From Siphonodentalium dalli (Eukaryota > Mollusca > Scaphopoda > Gadilida > Siphonodentaliidae), in NCBI GenBank assembly GCA_032622095.1, contig CP136061.1:35595797-35659796 (forward strand): a stretch of 64,000 nucleotides of DNA. Direction: 5' to 3'. Numbering within the stretch: position 1 is the first letter of the stretch; each line of letters starts with the position of its first letter. This document shows positions 41,839-53,202 of the stretch, in pieces. The position numbers and the translations under genes are program-made. A model generated the notes under the pieces. The model was not told the DNA's origin, searched no databases, and worked only from the letters and a program-made list of their open reading frames with translations.

Positions 41839-42093
41839 CCCTTTCTATACTAAACATTCATTGACGAGTTGTTCCCTGAGGAAATGTACAGATAATAAGT
41901 TCACATAGATCATTCGTTGAACTTATTATCTGAACATTTCCTACCTATGAATATGAATCATTCTGATCTTGTGTTATATGTTTTCTATCTGTCATCTGCT
42001 TTTGTTATCTGAACACCCCTCCAAATGAATAATAGACAGTTCCAATGTATACTTTTATAAATGAATGGGAGAATCCATTTAGTATTGAAAGGG
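41839..42093. mobile_element. T4-family TTAA element, best-preserved copy
   Basis: TTAA, CCCTTTCTATACTAAA at the left and TCCATTTAGTATTGAAAGGG, TTAA at the right. An inner palindrome reads AGATAATAAGTTCACATAG ... GAACTTATTATCTGAACAT. Confidence 0.78.
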
Positions 42094-42097
42094 TTAA

Positions 42098-42840
42098 AAA
42101 TGGAGATCATGCATGCACAAATAGGTGTAATATTACCAAGTTGCCACACATTAGTTGTTAGTCCAGGTTTCCTTCGACATAATCCAACCAGTGAAATCGT
42201 TGAGATAATGCTGTTTTTCATCAAAGCCCTGTGTATATATCATTCTATTGATTTCAGACTTTACACCCAGAGGCTGCCAGAGTGGGATTTTTTTGCAAGT
42301 TTTAATCCATTTTAACCTACAAATCAATTACATGATGCTATTTACATCGGAAAGAGTGACATCTTACGGTCATATCAATGTATTATAATCTAACTTTCAT
42401 TTTAAATTCAGCATAGAATATGCCGCATAATTACAAGTCAGTTTGCTTACATTTAATTCACACTGCCACTTCACAAGGTCAAATGAGTTCGTATTTATGT
42501 AAATAATGTGATAAAATATATTTCTCATATTACAATACTATTTCAGTTGACAACTCTTGTGGAGTTGAGTACAAATATAATATTTTCTATGGAATAAACC
42601 AGTTTACCGTCACAATTGTGACTTTTTATTAGTTTTTGGGATTTTAGGATACACGGAGCATTGATGTAAAACAGCATAATCCCAACCGATTTCTCTAGCT
42701 GGTTTACGTCGAAGAATTTACAATTTTATAATTTCACCCATGCAGAGCCCCAGACAAACATGAGCAGACGACACTCTTCTATGTGCTTCTATATATGTGT
42801 GGGGCTCCCTGCAAGGTAATGGATGTTTTTTATTTTATGT
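42098..42840. other. Gene-empty stretch
   Basis: Nothing recognised beyond short open frames without motifs. Unique-looking AT-rich sequence. Confidence 0.4.
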
Positions 42841-42968
42841 CCTAAAAAATGTAAGAAACATTTATTTAAAAAAAATTATAAAAAATTGTTAGGCCAATGC
42901 ATTCTCTTATATATGCGAGGCGACCTATGGTCGACTCGCATATATAAGAGAATGCATTGGCACAGGGT
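42841..42968 (+). mobile_element. Solo hairpin module with part of a T1/T2 element
   Basis: An AT-rich linker is followed by a complete palindromic module (GGCCAATGCATTCTC ... GAGAATGCATTGGC) and CACAGGG. No TTAA-flanked termini remain. Confidence 0.7.
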
Positions 42969-43501
42969 AAAAAAAAAATCCCGACTTACGACTGGATTTG
43001 ATATGGCGGGTCACAAATGGGTATGAAAGGTTTCATTTGAGTTCTGAACATTATGAGTCTCTTTAACCATTTGATGACAATTTAGAGTTCATGTAAGTAC
43101 TGATGCTTAGTCAGTATCGTCACCATGTGGAGTGTGCACCAAATGTATTCACACTATAATATTACACACATTATGCACAGGCACGGTCTCCATATAAATA
43201 ATTATAATATTTATCACTCGTAGCTTTAATATATACAGACAAGAGACCATAAATGATGTACATGGATTACTAGAAAAAAACTTAAAGGTCTGAGCAGATT
43301 GAAGAGAAAAGATTTGATTTGCCACGACTGAGAAACATGTATATTTATAGTCAGCATCGGCAAATTCGAACAAAGTAACTTTTCTATGATTTGAGCTAAA
43401 AGACATCAATGCATGGAAACATTATGTGATGTTAATAAAGTACCATCGTTATCTAATTAAAGTGATAAATTGAAAAGGCATTAAAAGCCCTTATTGTTTA
43501 A

Positions 43502-43893
43502 CCCTTTACCCAACAGAAGGGCCCTGTGCCAATGCATTCTCTTATATATGCGAGTCGACCATAGGTCGCCTCGCATATATAAGAGAATGCATTGGCTTAA
43601 CACATTAAAAATTATAAAATTGTTAAAGAATGTAAGAAAAAATGGTAAAAAGTGTTAAAAAAAGATTTTTTTTAGGCAAATGCATTCTCTTATATATGCG
43701 AGGCGACCTATGGTCGACTCGCATATATAAGAGAATGCATTGGCACAGGGCATAACTGTAACTATCACAATGTGGTCAAGGAGCCGGTTCCAATGATATC
43801 CATATGTGTATGGTTCTATTGAGACAGACCGAAGATATTTTAGGCTGTTGAAGCTTTATTTGGCCGGTTGTGGCCGGTTTGTTGGGTAAAGGG
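43502..43893 (+). mobile_element. T1-family TTAA element, copy 7
   Basis: Perfect TTAA flanks; both modules intact; CCGAAGATATTTTAGG subtype. A P-family element begins 43 bp further on. Confidence 0.9.
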
Positions 43894-43935
43894 TTAATGT
43901 ATGCTGAGTTTTCAGAAAAAAATATCTGCATGCCA

Positions 43936-44118
43936 GGCAAGCCTTGAAATAGGGTGTCTGTCATTTGCAGAATGAGGTCCCCAGAGGGTGAATTTAGTGA
44001 TGCTACCCCGCATAGCGAGCTAGCATCACCAAATTCACCCTCTGGGGACCTCATTCTGCTTACACCTCAGCAGAATGAGGTTCCCAGAGGGTGAATTTGG
44101 TGATGCTAGCCCGCTATG
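43936..44118. mobile_element. P-family element, right part lost
   Basis: GGCAAGCCTTGAAATAGGGTG terminus, one full hairpin, CTTACACCTCAG, then half of the second hairpin ending at CCGCTATGAC. Confidence 0.78.
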
Positions 44119-44249
44119 ACAATTGAAAAATTCAACTGTAAATAAATTCCAGATAAAGTTTATAACAATGTTCTCATTTGGTCATTTAACCACTTTCTGG
44201 AAAATCATGCAAGATTTAAAACCACCACATTTTAAAAGAACATGATTAA

Positions 44250-44631
44250 CCCTTTACTCAACAGAACGGCCCTGTGCCAATGCATTCTCTTATATATGCG
44301 AGTCGACCATAGGTCGCCTCGCATATATAAGAGAATGCATTGGCTTAACACATTAAAAATTATAAAATTGTTAAAGAATGTAAGAAAAAATGGTAAAAAG
44401 TGTTAAAAAAAGATTTTTTTTAGGCCAATGCATTCTCTTATATATGCGAGGCGACCTATGGTCGACTCGCATATATAAGAGAATGCATTGGCACAGGGCA
44501 TAACTGTAACTATCACAATGTGGTCAATGAGCCGGTTCCAATGATATCCATATTTGTATGGTTTTATTGAGACAGACCCAAGATAATTTAGGCTGTTGCA
44601 GCTTTATTTGGCCGGTTTGTTGGGTAAAGGG
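44250..44631 (+). mobile_element. T1-family TTAA element, copy 8
   Basis: TTAA flanks; left end CCCTTTACTCAACAGAACGG; both modules intact; CCCAAGATAATTTAGG subtype. Confidence 0.9.
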
Positions 44632-44996
44632 TTAATAGAGCGACCCTTTTTATAATTATTACATATCATTTAGTCACAAGTTACATTTTCCAAAATTATT
44701 AATATTTGTTAAACATCAACATTGATTGGAGCAGTTGACGTAAGAATGCCACTCAAGTTTTCGTCGTGGGGTATCATTACGTGAGTAAATTTTTAAACTA
44801 AAAGTAATTTTCCAAAAACTAAAACAGAATACTTCTGCCACAGAAATACAATGTTTAAACTTTTGATGAAGTTATTGATACCAAGTATCAACCCTGTCAT
44901 TGACTGCCATTTATAAGAGCATATTCTGAAAAAAAAAAAAAAAATCTGCAATACTTTATGTCAAAGAATAAGCAACATTTCATCTTTAATACCCTT

Positions 44997-45441
44997 GCAG
45001 TATTGTCGATGGGGTCATTGTCACAAGGCATCGATCACATTCATAGCCAGCTTTTCAAATTGATCACAAATGTAGCCAGCTATTTACAGGCGATCACATT
45101 TGATGCTAGCTTTTCAAATTTTATTGTTTTATGATGCAATATGTGACATCACTGGGTGAACACACGACTAAAATGGCGAAGTCATGCTCCAAACTGGGTT
45201 CTTTTATTAAGTTATAGGGATATAACTCGAGAAATTTCATGACATTAGGTATATAAATTATTGACTAATATTTAATTTATTTCATCCTTTATAAATTTAT
45301 AAGTTGTTTATCATTCATCTACTCAAGAATGTTATTAGCCAAACAATTAGTCTTGTTCATTACACCCACATGAATATGAAAAGCTGGCTACGAATCTGAT
45401 CGATGCCTTGTGACAATGACCCCATCAGCTGCAGTACTGCT
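44997..45441. mobile_element. Non-autonomous element with ends of about 48 bp
   Basis: GATGGGGTCATTGTCACAAG then GCATCGATCA and AGCCAGCTTTTC at the left is inverted at the right (GAAAAGCTGGCT ... CTTGTGACAATGACCCCATC). The outermost GCAGTA may be the true end. Confidence 0.7.
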
Positions 45442-45496
45442 TATGACAAAGAGACATTGAATCTCTAATGCAAATCTGATGTGAAAAAAGAAAACA

Positions 45497-46096
45497 CATA
45501 CTGTATACACCCGTCAGTAAGCCCATCCCTGAGGATAAGCCCAGTCTATGTTATACTGTATACACCCATCAGAAAGCCCATCCCTGAGGATAAGTCAGTC
45601 TATGTTATACTGTATACACCCGTCAGTAAGCCCATCCCTGAGGATAAGCCCAGTCTATGTTATACTGTATACACCCGTCAGTAAGCCCATCCCTGAGGAT
45701 AAGTCAGTCTATGTTATACTGTATACACCCGTCAGTAAGCCCATCCCTGATGATAAGCCCAGTCTATATTATACTGTATACACCCGTCAGTAAGCCCATC
45801 CCTGAGGATAAGCCCAGTCTATATTATACTGTATACACCCGTCAGTAAGCCCATCCCTGAGGATAAGTCAGTCTATGTTATACTATATACACCCATCAGT
45901 AAGCCCATCCCTGAGGATAAGTCAGTCTATGTTTTACTGTATACACCCGTCAGTAAGCCCATCCCTGAGGATAAGTCAGTCTATGTTATACTATATACAC
46001 CCGTCAGTAAGCCCATCCCTGAGGATAAGCCCAGTCTATGTTATACTATATACACCCATCAGTAAACCCATCCCTGAGGATAAGCCCAGTCCCAAA
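45497..46096. repeat. Minisatellite, 54/55-bp unit, 11 copies
   Basis: The unit ACTGTATACACCCGTCAGTA then AGCCCATCCCTGAGGATAAG is followed by either CCCAGTCTATGTTAT or TCAGTCTATGTTAT. The two forms alternate irregularly. Overlapping open frames of 60-80 codons are by-products. Confidence 0.95.
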
Positions 46097-46122
46097 AAAA
46101 TCATGGGGTGGTCCTCGTAGAT

Positions 46123-46146
46123 AAGCCCCCCCCCCCCCCCCCCCCC
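46123..46146. repeat. Poly-C tract
   Basis: An uninterrupted C run of about 24 bases, likely to vary in length and to be error-prone in assembly. Confidence 0.9.
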
Positions 46147-46259
46147 AATTTTTAGAGGGTGATTATTCATCAATATCAGGTAAACACTGAATGAAGATAA
46201 ACAAAATTCATGCACAAACAATAGCATTACTCAGCTAATTTCCATTGCAAACTCATTAA

Positions 46260-46652
46260 CCCTTTACCCAACAGAAGGGCCCTGTGCCAATGCATTCTCT
46301 TATATATGCGAGTCGACCATAGGTCGCCTCGCATATATAAGAGAATGCATTGGCTTAACACATTAAAAATTATAAAATTGTTAAAGAATGTAAGAAAAAA
46401 TGGTAAAAAGTGTTAAAAACCATTTTTTTTTTAGGCCAATGCATTCTCTTATATATGCGAGGCGACCTATGGTCGACTCGCATATATAAGAGAATGCATT
46501 GGCACAGGGCATAACTGTAACTATCACAATGTGGTCAAGGCGCCGGTTCCAATGATATCCATATTTGTATGGTTCTATTGAGACAGACCGAAGATATTTT
46601 AGGCTGTTGAAGCTTTATTTGGCCGGTTTTGGCCGGTTTGTTGGGTAAAGGG
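46260..46652 (+). mobile_element. T1-family TTAA element, copy 9
   Basis: Perfect TTAA flanks, both modules intact, CCGAAGATATTTTAGG subtype. Confidence 0.9.
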
Positions 46653-46960
46653 TTAATACTACCTGCCCCATTGTGTTTCACATGTTTTTTTACAATATAT
46701 GAGATGATTTTTGTGTCTTACTTTAAATATTTATCTAACATAATAACAATAATAAAAATATTTTCAATAAATAAAATAGTTTATCACATAATTTGGCCAT
46801 AAAAGCAGTTTCATAATTATCGGTAATAGACACGTTTAATATCAGCTCGTGCGATGACGTCACGGCGTTCTTCAAATAACTTGCGATCGCTGTAGTTTAT
46901 GATTGTTGTTTTCAATGAATATTGCGCATTGCTTCGGGTTTATTTGATCATGTGATAAAA

Positions 46961-47108
46961 GGTATCTCACACTCGTCCTATTTTATACGTAATTTATCAA
47001 CCTCGTCCTCTAAATTCTATTTGAGCCTCGGTAAACCTCGGCTCAAATCGAATTTAGTGAACTCGGTTGATAAATTCCGTATAAACTAGAAACTCATGTG
47101 AGATCCTC
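46961..47108. mobile_element. Hairpin element
   Basis: GGTATCTCACACTCGTCC... pairs with ...AAACTCATGTGAGATCC; the centre is GAGCCTCGGTAAACCTCGGCTC. Imperfect arms of about 65 bp. Confidence 0.7.
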
Positions 47109-48052
47109 TATATACATCATGATTCACATAAAACACGACATTAGATTAGCACTATGAATGTAAACTGAGATTTTGCACGTGGGGGTCCTCAAATGTAAGC
47201 CCAGTACCAAGTTGTTGTGTCAAAAACTTCATGGCCCCCCAGGCTTATTGACGGGGTGTATACAGTAACATTTCAGATGTTAGTCTTCGACTGCAAGGGG
47301 ATGCCATTCCCCATAGTGTGATGACGACACACCTGGTAACATCTTTTGTATGTTTTTATATGATATATTATTCAATTTTGAAACAATATACATCAAACCC
47401 CGAGTTCAAACTTAATTTTTCACTTAACATGCTACATTGAAGACAAAATTCTTGAGCCTGGTTCGAACCTGCGCCATCGTCATATGGCCGTGACAAAATG
47501 ATGTAATCCAACTTGATACTGATCAAGACTAAACATCACACATTGATCCCAGACTGACAAATGTTCTCATGAGTGATGCCAGTAAACTGAGAACTTTAGT
47601 TTGAAAGCCGAGTTTAATGTAGTGTTTTGAATAATATATCAGGTAATGGAACCCAAGGCACTCGCAGTGGGTAAATGTGCAACAATTATAATAGTCTGTA
47701 CAAACCACCACCAAGAAGAACACGGAGGAATAGATATACTTTGATAGTTCCAAAAAAAAAAAAATTTGCGTGTTCAAACCATTGGTATGTAAACAAAACT
47801 GTTACAGTGATTTGTCAACAAACATCACGTAGGAAGTTCAAATATTCTAATTATGAGTTCGAGAATATTTTTCATGCTTTGACCTTTTCGAATGTTTCCC
47901 CATAAAGTTTTGATTAAACTTTGGTATCCTAATTGGACTTTAATATTTACATAATAATGGGTTCAATAACCAAAATCTCATTACTGGAGAGTTATTAATG
48001 ATAAAAATCGATCTAATTTACATGTACATGATGATGGTAGTTGTTTTACAGG

Positions 48053-48306
48053 CAAGCCTTGAAATAGTGTGCCTGTCATTTGCAGAATGAGGTCCCCAGA
48101 GGGTGAATTTAGTGACGCTACCCCGCATGGCGGGCTAGCATCACTAAATTCACCCTCTGGGAACCTCATTCTGCTTAGGCCTAAGCAGAATGAGGTTCCC
48201 AGAGGGTGAATTTAGTGATGCTAGACCGCTGTGCGGGGTAGCTTCACTAAATTCACCCTCTGGGGACCTCATTCTGCAAATGACAGGCACACTATTTCAA
48301 CGCTTG
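48053..48306. mobile_element. P-family element, symmetric short form with target duplication
   Basis: AAGCCTTGAAATAGTGTGCC at the left, GGCACACTATTTCAACGCTT at the right. Two full hairpins sit back to back around GCTTAGGCCTAAGC. TTTACAGGC occurs immediately on both sides, a likely 8-9 bp target-site duplication. Confidence 0.85.
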
Positions 48307-48370
48307 TTTACAGGCTGAAAATTTATGTTAATTCGCATGAACCCACTTCGAAGGCCTTGAATCCATTTAA

Positions 48371-48600
48371 CCCTTTCATCACTGGGAGCTTCCTGCAATT
48401 TTATCTTATTATGTGAGTCACCCATATGGAGCCTCGCATATATAAGAGAACATATTGGCACAACAATATTTACCTTGATATTGTAAGCCATGTATTCTCT
48501 TATTAATGTGAGGCTCCCTATGAGAGACTCGCATATATAAGAGAATGAACTGGCACAGGATATTTAATGCTGCACCAGCACAGCTCTCATCATGAAATGG
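48371..48600. mobile_element. T3-family TTAA element
   Basis: TTAA, CCCTTTCATCACTGGGAGC at the left; CATCATGAAATGG, TTAT at the right. It keeps the uninterrupted ATTTAATGCTGCACCAGC segment that is split in the 2.6-kb copy. Confidence 0.75.
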
Positions 48601-48819
48601 TTATAAGTGATGCCGGCATTCATATGAAATAAATTAAAACCGTGAAAATAGCTTGATCCATATTAACTTTCGACATATTTATACGAATAATAATGAGTTC
48701 ACCATAATAGTCTGGTCCTGCACCAATTTAAAAGAGACAAAACTGGACAGCACTGATCAAATGGAAAAAAGGGACATAACTCAGAAAGATATGATTGGAC
48801 TGGATCCTAAATTACACGC

Positions 48820-48868
48820 GACTAAATTCACCCTATGGGAACCTCATTCTGCTAATGTCAGACACACA
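48820..48868. mobile_element. P-family fragment
   Basis: GACTAAATTCACCCTATGGG ... CTCATTCTGCTAATGTCAGACACACA (outline). One half-hairpin and inner terminus only. Confidence 0.6.
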
Positions 48869-48874
48869 AAAAAT

Positions 48875-49412
48875 AAACAAAGTCCAATTAGTCCGCTTAA
48901 AATATCCGACCGGACCTGGTTTGCGAACTCGTTCTAGATACTCGTCAAGTGAACTCATATACCAAATATCTTTGAAATCCGTTGAGATTTGTGGAAATAA
49001 GCTGTGACGTCGTCTATTTGCTATTTAGTCCAATAACTCCGGTAAAAATATCCGGCCGGACCTGGCTTGCGAACTCATTCTAGGTAATGGTCAGGTGAAC
49101 TCATATACCAAATATCTTTGAAATCCGTTGAGATTTGTGGAAATGAGCCCTGTGACGTTGTCTATTTGCTATTTGGTAAATTCGACAAAAATTACAAACA
49201 AAGTCCAATAACTCCGGTAAAAATATCTGGCCAGACCTGGCTTGCGAACTCATTCTAGGTAATGGTCAGGTGAACTCATATACCATAAATCTTTGAAATC
49301 CGTTTACATTTGTTCAAGTTATGACTCTTACAAATTCGGGACGGACAGACGGACGGACGGAACCCATTACTATATCCCCCGCAAATTTTTAATTTGGCGG
49401 GGGATAATAATC
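48875..49412. repeat. Dispersed repeat with internal units and GGAC tail
   Basis: Two to three units of about 150-190 bp share 'gtccaataactccgg', 'ggacctggcttgcgaac' and 'tatctttgaaatccgttgag'. The end has (GGAC)n and a stem TCCCCCGCAAATT / AATTTGGCGGGGGA. This layout is frequent in mollusc genomes as far as I recall. Confidence 0.65.
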
Positions 49413-49439
49413 TGGGAGACAGAGGTTCGAATTTTTTAA

Positions 49440-49900
49440 TCAGCGGTCGCATAAAATTGAGATTGTTTCGTTTGTGTCGGTTCAAATTGATTGATCAGCG
49501 GTCGCATAAAATTGCACATGTAGACTTTGGGAAGAACATCTACAGCTGTATTCATTCTGAAACGATTATGGTACTACATAATTTTGAAGATTAAAACAAG
49601 GGAATTATTCATGTTAAGATAACGCAATATATCTCTTCCGGAAGTCACACTTTATTCTGTTTCCGATTCAAGAATTGCAATGAATACAAATATCGCAATA
49701 TCTGATCCAGACTCAATAATCGTGTTCAAAGTTGTCTTTCTTATGACTTCAATTCATCTTTTTGGGACATATAATGCTGATAGAAAGGTAGTTCAGGTAT
49801 TTATCAACCTATCTCGATACCAGGAAAAATTCACAAGCCAATATTATAAGGTGTATTATGGATCACAAACCGGATACACATTGTCATTCTTATATATTAA
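49440..49900. repeat. Dispersed repeat R, copy C, uninterrupted
   Basis: Contains in one piece 'aattgagattgtttcgtttgtg', 'cagcggtcgcataaaattg', 'cacatgtagac', 'catgttaagataacgc' and 'cttatgacttcaattcatc'. It serves as the empty-site reference for two TTAA insertions. Confidence 0.7.
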
Positions 49901-51290
49901 TTAAATGCAATGGCTCTCGATGGTGAAATCATTTGTGTTAGATTATCGCCGCTAGCTGCGTCCTGGATCGAGATGTAAATATTTACAATTGGGCGCAGTT
50001 GCGACAATGTTTTCTATGGAGTGGTATGGTTGCTTTCTTTGAAATTTCAGCGATGTTAGTAGAATGCTACATTCCCCATATTGGCATAGCGCCTGAGTAC
50101 TTACTTATAAATTTTCACGCACCCGAACTAGTCCATAATATGTCTTTAATTGTAATGTTTGAAAATCAACTATGAATGAGAAAAGGTAAGAGTAACAAGA
50201 CATTTGTCCAATTTTAATAGCATATGATCAGTGCTGTCAACATATTTGATATACTGAGCCCTTCAACTAAATTTGGTAACATATATATCTGTATATATAA
50301 ATGATTCTCAACTTTTTAACAAAATGGCAATAAATTTAAATCATTATTTACATTTTTGTACAATATTTGTATAACATATATAAATCTCATATGTAGACAA
50401 TCACACACATGCACATAACATTAGGTTATTTCTATGATAATCTCTCACATACATGCACATAACATCAGGCTATTTCTATGATAATCTCTGGCCTTGGTCA
50501 ATTCAGGTAAATATCAAACAAAAGTGCTGAGAAATATTATTTTCTATCACGTCTGGTTATATGGTAATGCAAAATTTTCAAAATTGACCTACAACTTGGT
50601 CTATAATAATAACATCCGATATTGAGTGTCATTGACATTTCCAGTCCGAGAAAGTTATATTCACATAATAGTGACCATCACAACACTGAGCTCAGCTAAT
50701 TTAATTCCATTGTGTAGAGTTACTTCCCATGTTCATAAATGATGAATGACAAGTCTCTTTATTTTATACATGAGCGAGTTGACTGACACATAATGCCAAC
50801 ATAAGAAAATTTGGTAGATTATTATCCCCTCCCAACACTTTTTTGGTCCACTTCTCAAATGTTTTTATTTGGATAATTGTGAGTAAAACTTTTTTCTCAT
50901 GCACTTAAAGGCACGGGATGCCTTAGTTGTCGAAAATATTCATATTTGTTCCAATCACCGTAAACAGAAAAACATTAAAACGCACACAGTTTCGTTCATA
51001 TATACCATGACCATCGCGTAAACAGCATGCTATCATAAAGACCTACTATATTTCACCTAAGCAAGAGCCTGATTGTGTTACAGAAGACAGCACAGTGTTA
51101 CTGGCTAATCACACACAAATGATATAAACGCTCTTTATTAGTTCCATATCAGGAATTCAGCAACAAAGAACGCTCTTTATGTTTACCATCATAATATAAA
51201 CAAACACCAGGAAAGTAACTTTTTATGCTTTTGTTTACATAACAATGGTCAAACATATGACAATAACATACTGTTTATGCGATAATTCTT
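49901..51290. other. Gene-empty stretch
   Basis: No gene recognised on either strand. A 48-bp direct duplication (CATGCACATAACAT.AGG.TA) lies at 50398-50489. Otherwise AT-rich and unique-looking. Confidence 0.45.
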
Positions 51291-51485
51291 ATTTGTATAC
51301 GGACAAAGTCTGTCTACATTTTAATATTCTTTCTGTTTGTGGCGGTTTTTGACCGGTGGAAATATTTTCACAGCATACCCACCGCCAAGCCTCCCGTACC
51401 TTTAACCTTCAAAGTACATTGCAATGACCCATTAATCAGTCTATTGAAATCAAATTGAAATCACCTTGTATTGTATAGAACTGAC

Positions 51486-51712
51486 CATGACCATTTAAAA
51501 ATATACATTGGAAGGGTTTATTATTCATCTGGAGAAGTGTTCATAGAAAATTTAAATGAGCAGATGACAGATATACCAAAGGATAATTCAAATGCAGAAG
51601 GTTCTTGAACATTGGCGGGAAAGGTTTAGATAATAAGTTCAACAAATGAAGTTTGTTAAACTTATTATCTGAACATGTACTCGTCTGAGTATTTATTATA
51701 GAAAGTGTTATG
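51486..51712. mobile_element. T4-family element, worn
   Basis: 'atacattggaagggtttattattcatctgg' type left part, GATAATAAGTTCAACAAATG and GAGTATTTATTATAGAAAGTG at the right. The TTAA flanks are lost. Confidence 0.55.
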
Positions 51713-52046
51713 AATAAAATACAAAAATTAAATTCGCCCCATGGCCCCGACTATTCAGAAAAGTTGGATGCGATTCTATTTATTTATATTGGCCCAAGCT
51801 GCATGTAATATGCAAAACAACAATAACTGCAATTATGCCAAATAAATAAAATTAATTTTCTTCCACAATATAAACGAAATACACAGCAGTATTTCTGAAA
51901 ACTAAGTTATGCCACACATTGACTATATCATAGCTTAACCCTTTTTCATAAGCGGCTTACCAGTGTTGCCATTGCAGGGGGGTTATAAGATTTGATTGTA
52001 TCAGTAATACTCTGTTAACACTCGAAGTGGTATAATATATTGAGAA

Positions 52047-52165
52047 TATCAAAAGTCTTTTTGAGTGGATACAGAAAATTATGTAATGAGTGAGTGAGAA
52101 AAATGATTGTCTCATTCATGAATGACATAATTTTCGGAATCAACTCAAAAACACTAGATATTCTT
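52047..52165. mobile_element. Possible hairpin element
   Basis: TCTTTTTGAGTGGATACAGA / TCGGAATCAACTCAAAAACA with AATTATGTAATGAG / CATTCATGAATGACATAATT inside. Imperfect arms. Confidence 0.45.
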
Positions 52166-52522
52166 TTTATTATAAGTATTTCCAAAGAAATTTGCAATTT
52201 ACGACGATAAATGTTCTCACAATTGCCATCAACCGATGTATCAAAGCCAACTGTTGATTAATGCCTGTTCACTTCACCATCCATGGAATAGTGAAATATA
52301 GTTTCCATATTCTTCCGTTTATTTCCAATAATTGTGTCGAATTTCAACATAAAAATAGCATTTTATAACTATATTAATAACAGTAAAGGTTAAATCTACT
52401 GATTGGCAAGGATTTTGAAATATTTTGGTTGCGCATTGGTATATGCAAGTGCATCGGCTGCATACAAAAGCTAGTAATTAAAAACTTTTATATCCCATTA
52501 TGGGGATATCGAAATTTATTAA

Positions 52523-52861
52523 CCCTTTACCCAACAGAAGGGCCCTGTGCCAATGCATTCTCTTATATATGCGAGTCGACCATAGGTCGCCTCGCATATA
52601 TAAGAGAATGCATTGGCTTAACACATTAAAAATTATAAAATTGTTAAAGAATGTAAGAAAAAATGGTAAAAAGTGTTAAAAATAGCTATGGTCGACTCGC
52701 ATATATAAGAGAATGCATTGGCACAGGGCATAACTGTAACTATCACAATGTGATCAAGGAGCCGGTTCCAATGATATCCATATTTGTATGGTTCTATTGA
52801 GACAGACCGAAGATATTTTAGGCTGTTGAAGCTTTATTTGGCCGGTTTGTTGGGTAAAGGG
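52523..52861 (+). mobile_element. T1-family TTAA element, copy 10, deleted
   Basis: TTAA and CCCTTTACCCAACAGAAGGG at the left; GTTGGGTAAAGGG, TTAG at the right. The second module lacks its left arm (TTAAAAATAGCTATGGTCG). Confidence 0.86.
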
Positions 52862-52934
52862 TTAGATAGCGATTTTTTCGATAAACAACCTTTGAGCTAT
52901 TGTAAATAATTAGTGAACAGTGTCATAAAATGGA

Positions 52935-53062
52935 GGCAAAAATAAATATTCCACCAAGACACGGAGGCAAAGATATATATTCAACCAAGATAAGGAGGCA
53001 AAAATATATATTTCACCAAGACACGGAGGAAAAATATATATTTCACCAAGACACGGAAGATG
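52935..53062. repeat. Short tandem repeat, unit about 30 bp, four copies
   Basis: CACCAAGACACGGAGGCAAA then AATATATATT, with drift between copies. Confidence 0.85.
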
Positions 53063-53202
53063 AGAGATCCAGGCAAGTTCACAGAGTGATAGAAAATCAT
53101 TCACTTCACCTTAATGTCCATTACAAATTATGTGGGCCCAAAAATTACATCTAATCTCAGAACAATTTGTTCTCTTGTAGTCAATCATTTAACAATCAAC
53201 AT

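Larger units (their letters stand above)
45497..47268. mobile_element. Possible inverted-repeat element holding the 54/55-bp array
   Basis: TACTGTATACACCCGTCAGT at the left is inverted as TTGACGGGGTGTATACAGTA at 47248-47267. 'aagcctggggg' type sequence lies inside both ends. A T1 element (46260) and a hairpin (46961) lie within it. Confidence 0.45.

Noticed and set aside
45481-46120. Frames with repeated HPSVSPSLRISQSMLYCI
   Set aside because: Product of the 54/55-bp minisatellite.
47455-47475. GGTTCGAACC, a possible polymerase III B-box
   Set aside because: No A-box at the right distance on either strand; a ten-base palindrome alone is not evidence.
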